Shown here: positions 9,101-18,100 of the stretch, piece after piece
Numbering within the stretch: position 1 is the stretch's first letter
Layout of the letters: each line of letters begins with the position of its first letter
IMG/VR virus record: IMGVR_UViG_3300020421_000050
Location: 1 to 41,853 of that record
Strand: one strand, 5' to 3'
From: a virus
DNA length: 41,853 bases
Made by a program: the position numbers and the translations under genes
The notes under the pieces: generated by a model
What the model saw: only the letters and a program-made list of their open reading frames with translations
Databases searched by the model: none
What the model was told of the DNA's origin: nothing

Positions 9101-12100
9101 ATTGGAGGCTGGAATGTAGATGAAGATGCTATATTTAGCGGAGACAAAGTTATAGATGGAAGTTATGCTACATCTGGAAGTATGACAATAACAGGAAGTG
9201 GTGGAATACACGCAAATCAGTTTATAATATCAGCATCTGGTGAAGCATTTTTTAAGGGTGAATTAGATAATACAGCAAAATTTGGTGGTGGTGCTGGTGG
9301 TGTTAGGTTTAATGATTTCTTTGAAACTGAAACAATAGATGGAACACCAAGAATAGTACAAAAACCAACAGCAGTATTAAAAAGTGCAACAGGACAAATT
9401 TTATCTGCGAATGACTTAAGTGGTAGTTATGGTGAAGCTAATGTATCTGCATCATTTTCAATAAGTGCATCTGGAGTTTCAATAGAACAAGCAGAAGTAT
9501 CAACACAAAAAGCACAACAATCAAGTCAATTTGCACAGTCTTCTGCAGGATCTGCTACACTATCAGCAGCATCAGCATCAGTAGCTAGCCAAAAAGCTCA
9601 AGATGCTAATTCTTCTGCACAGCAATCTGCAACTGGCGCTTCACAGGCACAAGCTGGAGCATCGACAGCTCAACAAGGTGCAATATCATCTGCAGGATCT
9701 GCTACAGTTTCTGCTGCATCTGCTTCAGCAGCAGATCAATCTGCTCAAGCTTCTACTCAAGCTAGGAATGCAGCAAGAATAGCATCAGGGTCTGCAGAAG
9801 TAGCTTCACAGACATCACAAGCTGGTGCAACAACAGCACAACAAGGTGCACAATCATCTGCAGTATCTGCAACACTATCAGCAGCATCGGCATCTGCAGC
9901 TTCTGCATCATCAGCTCAAGCTGGTCAAGCTAGATCTCAATCACAAACTGCAGCTTCACAAGCTGGTACATCAGCACAGCAATCAAATCAATTTAGACAA
10001 GGCTCATTAGCAGCAGCAACTGGATCTTTATCTTCTAGTTTTGCATCAAGAGATTCTGCTTCTTTTTCAGAAACAAAAGCACAACAATCAAATCAGTTTG
10101 CACAATCTTCTGCAACATCAGCAACAACATCAGAGGCTTCTGCACAATCTTCTAATCAGAGTGCGCAGACTGCTAATCAAAAAGCACAACAAGCATCATC
10201 ATCTGAAGGTGTTGCATCTACTGGTGCACAACAAGCAGCAGCTTCTGCTACAACATCAGAGGCATCTGCACAAAGCTCAAATCAAGCTGCTCAGTCTTCT
10301 AATCAAAGTGCTCAAGGTGCAAATACATCAGCACAGGCTTCTAACCAAAGTGCTCAATCAGCAGCAACTGGTTCTTCACAAGCACAAGCTGGTGCAACTT
10401 CAGCTCAGCAAGGTGCATCGCAAGCTCAGCAAGGAGCTTCGGTTTCACAGCAAGGTGCACAATCAGCAGCAAGTTCTGCTACAACATCAGAGGCTTCAGC
10501 ACAATCATCTGCTGCATCAGCAACTGAAGCAGATGCTTCTGCATCATTAGCAACACAAAGAGCACAGTCTGCTAGTACAAGTGCACAACAATCTGCAACA
10601 GGTGCATCACAATCTCAAGCTGGAGCAACATCAGCTCAGCAAGGAGCTTCGGTTTCACAACAAGGCGCACAATCATCTGCGACTTCTGCTCAATCATCTG
10701 CTGTATCAGCAACTGTATCAGATGCTTCGGCATCAGCAGCTGCACAATCTGCGCAAAGTTCAAATCAAAGTGCTCAGTCTTCTGCAACAGGAGCTTCACA
10801 ATCTCAAGCAGGTGCTACATCAGCACAACAAGGTGCACAATCTTCAGCAACATCAGCAACATCTGCAGAAGGATCTGCACAGACAGCAAATCAAAAATCT
10901 CAAGATGCTAATTCAAGTGCACAACAGTCAGCTGCAGGAGCATCGACAGCTCAACAAGGAGCAATATCATCTGCAGGATCTGCGACATCTGCGGCTGGAT
11001 CAGCAACAGAAGCTGATGCTTCGGCATCATTGGCAACGCAAAGAGCTCAGGCTGCAGACACTAGCGCACAACAATCTGCAACAGGAGCTTCACAATCTCA
11101 AGCAGGTGCTACATCAGCACAACAAGGAGCAGGTGTAGCACAACAAGGTGCATCAACATCTCAGCAAGGAGCACAATCTTCGGCAGCATCAGCAACATCA
11201 GCTGAAGGATCTGCACAAAGTTCAAATCAGTCAGCTCAAGGAGCAGCTGGATCTGCTAATACAGCACAACAAGGTGCACAAACATCACAAGCTGGAGCTT
11301 CGACAGCACAACAAGGTGCATCAACATCTCAGCAAGGAGCATCAACTGCTCAACAAGGTGCACAATCTTCAGCAGCATCAGCAACATCAGCAGCCGGATC
11401 AGCAACAGAAGCTGATGCTTCGGCATCATTGGCAACGCAAAGAGCACAGTCTGCTAGTACAAGCGCACAACAATCTGCAACAGGAGCTTCACAAGCTCAA
11501 GCTGGTGCTACGACATCACAACAAGGGGCACAAACATCTCAAGCTGGTGCATCAACTGCACAACAAGGAGCAGGTGTAGCACAACAAGGAGCAGGTGTAG
11601 CACAACAAGGTGCATCAACATCTCAGCAAGGTGCACAATCCTCAGCAGCTTCCGCTACAACATCTGAGGCATCTGCGCAAAGTTCAAATCAGTCAGCTCA
11701 AGGAGCAAATACTTCAGCACAGTCATCAGCAGGATCAGCAGATACAGCAAATCAAAAAGCTCAAGACGCGTCTAGTTCTGCTCAATCATCTGCAGGATCA
11801 GCTACATCAGCAGCTGGTTCAGCAACAGAAGCAGAAGCAAGTGCATCAGTTGCAAATCAAAAAGCACAAATATCACAACAAGGAGCATCAACTTCACAAC
11901 AAGGAGCTCAATCTTCAGCTGCTTCAGCAACATCAGCTGAAGGATCTTCGCAGACAGCAAATCAAAAAGCTCAAGCTGCAAATACTTCAGCACAGTCTTC
12001 TGCAGGATCTGCGACAACTGCTAATCAAAAAGCACAACAAGCAAGTACATCAGCAACAGGTGCATCACAGTCAGCACAATCTTCAGCAGCTTCAGCAACT

Positions 12101-15100
12101 GTAGCAGATGCTTCGGCATCAGCAGCTGCACAATCTGCACAAAGTTCAAATCAGTCTGCACAAACATCTCAAGCTGGTGCATCAACTGCACAACAAGGAG
12201 CTTCAACAGCTCAATCAGGTGCATCAACAGCACAACAAGGTGCACAATCCGCAGCAAGTTCTGCAACATCTGCAGAAGGATCTTCACAGAGTGCAAGTCA
12301 ATCAGCTCAAGGAGCAGCAGGATCAGCAACAAATGCAAATACATCTGCTCAAGGTGCAAATCAATCAGCACAAGGAGCAGCTGGTTCAGCAACATCTGCA
12401 GAAGGATCTGCACAGTCATCAGCAGGATCAGCAACAACTTCACAGCAAGGGGCTTCAACTTCTCAAAGTGGTGCTTCTACTGCTCAACAAGGTGCAAGTA
12501 CTGCACAGCAAGGTGCACAATCCGCTGCAAGCTCTGCTACAACATCTGAAGCTTCAGCACAGAGCTCTAATCAAGCTGCACAATCATCACAAGCTGGAGC
12601 TGCATCATCTCAACAAGGAGCACAAAATTCAGCAGGATCTGCAACAGAATCTGCACAATCCGCAGCACAGTCTGCAACAAAAGCATCACAGGCTGCATTA
12701 CAAGCTCAAGGTGCCGCAGCATCAGCATCAGCAGCAGAAGATGCTGCACAGCAAGCAGCAACAAAAGCTCAACAAGCATCAACAGCTGCACAGCAAGCTT
12801 CAACAAAAGCATCTGATGCAGAAACTTCTGCACAGCAAGCAGCAGCTAAAGCTCAAAATGCAGCAAGCTCTGCACAGACAGCAGCAGTTTCAGCAACAGC
12901 TGCAGCAGCATCAGCATCGTTAGCTTCTACATCATCTCAACAAGCTTCTAATGTTGCAACACAAGCTTCACAAATTGCATCACAAGCAGCAGCATCTGCA
13001 ACCGCAGCAGCTCAAGAAGCAGCAGCTTCATTGGCATCTGCACAACAATCAGGTGGTTCTGCTCAGGCATCAAGTCAAAGTGCACAGAGTTCTAACCAAA
13101 GTGCACAGGGCGCAGCAGGTTCTGCTACAACTGCAAATCAAAAAGCTCAATCTGCAAATACAAGTGCTCAAAGCTCTAGCCAAAGTGCACAATCATCAGC
13201 AGGTTCTGCTACAACTGCAAATCAAAAAGCTCAACAAGCTTCTAGCTCTGCACAAACTTCAGCTGTTTCAGCAACATCAGCAGCCGGATCTGCAACAGAA
13301 GCAGAAGCTTCTGCATCTGTAGCTAACCAAAAAGCACAAATAGCTCAACAAGGAGCTTCAACTTCTCAAAGTGGTGCTTCAACAGCACAACAAGGTGCAA
13401 GCACTGCACAGAGTGGAGCAACATCAGCACAACAAGGAGCTTCATCTGCAAATACTTCTGCACAATCATCAGCAGGATCGGCTACATCTGCTAATCAAAA
13501 AGCACAACAAGCTTCTAGCTCTGCTCAATCATCTGCGACCTCAGCAACTTCAGCTGAAGGATCTGCACAAACAGCAAACCAAAAATCTCAAGATGCATCA
13601 TCATCTGCACAAACAGCTAATCAAAAAGCACAGCAAGCTTCTGCATCTTCTACATCTGCAAATACTTCTGCACAAACATCAGCAGTATCAGCAACTGTAT
13701 CAGCTGCATCGGCTTCAGTAGCAAATCAAAAAGCGCAAGTAGCTCAGCAAGGAGCAAGTACTGCTCAAAGTGGTGCTTCGACTGCTCAAAGCGGTGCAAC
13801 ATCTGCTCAGCAAGGTGCTTCACAAGCTCAATCAGGGGCACAATCAGCAGCAAGCTCAGCAACATCAGCTGAGGGATCTTCACAGACAGCAAATCAAAAA
13901 GCTCAAGCTGCAAATTCATCTGCACAATCATCAGCAGGATCTGCTACAACTGCAAATCAAAAAGCACAGGACTCAAATGCTTCAGCACAATCATCAGCAA
14001 CAGGTGCTTCACAAGCACAAGCTGGTGCTACATCTGCACAACAAGGAGCAAGTACTGCACAGAGTGGAGCATCAACTGCTCAGACAGGTGCATCACAGGC
14101 AAGTACTTCTGCACAAACATCAGCAGCGTCAGCTACAATTTCAGCAGCATCGGCATCAGTAGCAAATCAAAAAGCACAGTCTGCTAATCAATCAGCACAA
14201 GGTGCAGCTGGTTCAGCAACAAGTGCAAATTCATCTGCACAATCATCAGCAGGATCTGCTACAACTTCACAACAAGGAGCAAGTACTGCACAGAGTGGAG
14301 CTTCAACAGCTCAAAGTGGTGCAACAACAGCACAGCAAGGAGCAAGCTCTGCTCAAAGCGGTGCACAATCTGCAGCAAGTTCTGCGACATCAGCTGAAGG
14401 ATCAGCACAGAGTTCTAATTCTTCTGCACAACAATCAGCAGCAGGAGCAACATCAGCTCAGCAAGGTGCTTCAACTGCACAAAGTGGTGCTTCAACAGCT
14501 CAAAGTGGTGCAACAACAGCACAGCAAGGAGCAAGTACTTCACAGAGTGGAGCATCTACATCACAGACAGGTGCATCACAAGCAAGTACTTCTGCACAAT
14601 CATCTGCAACATCAGCAACAACATCAGAGGCTTCTGCACAAGGATCAGCTGCATCAGCTTCTGCATCTACTCAGTCAGCTCAATCGTCTCAGCAAGGTGC
14701 ACAAAATTCAGCAGCATCAGCAGCAGAATCTGCAGCTTCTGCAAATGCTTCAGCACAATCTGCCAATACTTCGGCACAATCAGCAGCAGGCTCTGCAACA
14801 ACAGCACAACAAGCTGCATCATCTGCAACATCAGCTTCACAAAACGCAAGTGCAGCGGCAACATCAGCTCAGCAAGCAGCAGATGAAGCAACCGATGCAA
14901 GTCAAGAAGCAACAACAGCATCACAAAAAGCTTCACAAGCATCAGCAGATGCAACAACAGCATCACAAAAAGCTTCACAAGCATCATCAAATGCAACTGC
15001 AGCTTCACAGTCTGCAGCAAACTCTGCAACATCAGCTCAGCAAGCTGCAGATAAAGCAACCGATGCAAGTCAAGATGCAAACACAGCTTCACAAAAAGCT

Positions 15101-18100
15101 CAACAAGCTGCATCAAATGCAACTGCAGCATCACAATCTGCAAATACTTCTGCACAATCAGCAGCTGGATCAGCAACTAGTGCAAATCAATCAGCAACAA
15201 AAGCATCACAGGCATCAACATCCGCAGCAGCATCTGCAGCATCAGCATCAGCAGCTTCACAAAAAGCACAACAAGCTTCTAGTTCAGCAACATCTGCAGC
15301 AGCATCAGCTACAATTTCAGCTGCGTCAGCATCGGCAGCATCAACTATAGCAACACAGGCAGCAGCATCTGCAACCGCAGCAGCTCAAGAAGCAGCGGCA
15401 TCATTGGCATCTGCACAATCTTCAGATGGATCTGCACAAAACTCTAATTCAAGTGCACAAAATGCAAATACTTCAGAAACTAATGCAAATAGCTCAGCAC
15501 AGAATTCAAACTCTTCAGCTCAGACATCAGCAGCATCAGCTACTATTTCAGCTGCATCGGCATCTGCAGCAAAATCAAGCGCACAAGGTGCAGTGAATGC
15601 TGAATCACAAGCTTCTACATTGAGAGGACAAGCATCTACATTGCAAGGACAAGCATCTACAATTAGATCACAAGCAGTATCAATATCTTCTTCTACAAAC
15701 TTAAGAGCAGAAGGAATTCAAGACATACTATCAGGCTCTTTAGGAAACAACACTTCAGTAGTTAATCTACCTAATATTCTAGCAACAGGATCAGGAGTAA
15801 TAGCAGGCTGGACAATTGATGCGAACTCTATAACTTCTGCTGGAACTACAAGCAATAAAATAGTATTAAGAGGTGCTCTAGGGTCAGGAACAGGTAATGA
15901 CTCCGGTACTATCGGTGATGTAATTGCGATGTCATCTTTTTCAGAGGCTAGATTTGGTGCAGCTGGTGTTACAATTGGTGCTATAAAATCATCTAACGAT
16001 GCTGGTATCATTGATATGAAGAGAAGATGGAACTTCTTAACTAGTTGTTTTATTGGTGGCACAAAAGTTTTAATGTCTGATGGCAGCGAAAAAAATATTG
16101 AAGATATAACTGAAGGAGAAACTGTACTAGCATATATTTCAGGGTCAATAGTACAAGAAAAAGTAACAATTACTGACATGATAATGCATGGTGAAACAGT
16201 AAAAATAGAACTAGAAAATATTGATATAACACCAACACCAGCTCACCCAATATTTGTAAAAGATAAAGGATGGAGCTCTGTTTGGCCTGAAGAAACATTA
16301 GCTAATGCTAGTTACGGCCTAGAAGAATGTGCTCAGATAGAAGTAGGAGATAAGTTATTACAATACGATAATAATGAGATAGTTGAGGTAGAAGTATTAA
16401 AGATAAATGATATTCAAGAAAAAGCAGTTAAAACTTATTCGTTAGGTGTAGAAAATGCACATAATCACTTTGCTAATAATATTTTAGTTCACAATGCGCA
16501 AGCTTATCAAGCAACTGCTTGGGGAAGTGGTACAACCCAAACATTCCCAGTCATTCAAGGAGATGCAGAATTTGATGGTTCTACAGTAAGTATAGAGTCT
16601 GGTACAGTTCGTCATGTAAGTGCAGGTGTTTATGGAAGAAATGTTGGAAGTGCAAATACAGGTAACTTAGATCACGTGGGAATCTTAGGATATGCTACAG
16701 GTTCTAATGGCGCTGTTAATAATCAACAATATCTATCAGGTTTATTTCTTGGTTCTCCTGTTGCTATTCAATCAGCACTATGGTTAGGCGGTGGAAGACC
16801 ACATAGTAGTTTAGTTGGAGCCACAAATGGTTTAAATTTAGGTTATGGCACAGTAATATCAAATTTGTCTGGTTTTAATCCAGACACCGACAATACTGCA
16901 AAAACTACTGCTGCTTATGGTATAAACTTTGGTGGTGATGTATCTTTATATAGGTCAGGTGCTAATGTATTATCACTAGGAGATAATGATAAGCTTTCTC
17001 TTGGTGGTACCAGTTCCACAGGCGGTGAAATTAGAATAGGTACAACAACATCATTAGGTTATATTGGTATTAGAAATAATACAGGAGCAGCTGCTACTGG
17101 ACTCTTCGGAGGAACACAAGGGTATATCGCTATGATGGACGGAAATGCCCTTACTATGGAATTATTATCTATAACTAATGAATATGGTGCTATAAAACTT
17201 TATAATAACGCAAATGTTAAAATTACAATAGACGCAAACGCAGGTATAACTCTAGCATCAGATGTAAGAATAAATTTTGATTCTACTGACACATACATTT
17301 ATGCAAATAGTCAAAGTACAGAAGACTTAGTTCTAGGTGCTGATGATGATATTATATTGGAGCCAGACGGTGAAGTACGAATAACAACAGACTTATACAT
17401 TACAGATGACTTATTTGTAGATGATTTTGCCAGAATAGACGCTCTAAGAGTTGGTAACACATCAACAGATCCTGGTGATGGAAATCTATATGTTGAAGAT
17501 TACATATATGCACCAGGTTTAGGAACTGGAGCAGACAATTCAGTAGTAATATTAGACTCAGACAATAGACTAAAAACAGATGAAATAGACGCTCGTGTTT
17601 GGGGAACTACTTTATTAGATGGTTCAAATGGAAGTAATAATGAACTAGCAATATTCACAGATTCAAACTCTGTAGAGGGTGTTAGTACGCTAACATATGA
17701 TAATCAAACGCTTAATATTGGAAATGGTGACTCTTTACCAAGACTTTTTATTGATTCAACTAGTAGTGGTAATAATTGGACTGCTCAAGGTGCTTGGGCA
17801 TCAATAGGAGAATCTCCTGGTGGCGCTGCTTCTTTAGATTTAACATATACTGGAGATGGTTACGGTAGAATAGGTATGGGTACTGTTACTAATGGTATTC
17901 CAGAATACGGTGAAATAAAGTTTTACTATGCTGGTGATAGAATAGAAATACCAAGTGCTGATGTTGAAATACATAATGCTCTTTCTATAGGACACACAGG
18001 AACACCAGCAGGTACATTAGATGTTCGTAGTTCATCTGATACTTATATGGGTATTTTTAGAAATACTACCTCGACCGATGGTGACAATTCATACATACTA

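Noticed and set aside
9825-15350. Many long alternative-frame open frames, both strands, rich in His/Gln/Leu, across the heptad array
   Set aside because: They are by-products of the GCA/CAA/TCA-rich 21-base repeat, have implausible composition and no ribosome-binding sites, and lie inside a clear 4201-residue frame.
9490-15690. CRISPR-like or minisatellite interpretation of the 21-base periodicity
   Set aside because: There are no unique spacers or constant direct repeats; the period follows protein heptads in one continuous frame.
16046-16495. Classical self-splicing intein
   Set aside because: The +1 residue is Ala and no homing endonuclease is present; a BIL-type Hint domain fits better, though unusual splicing is not excluded.
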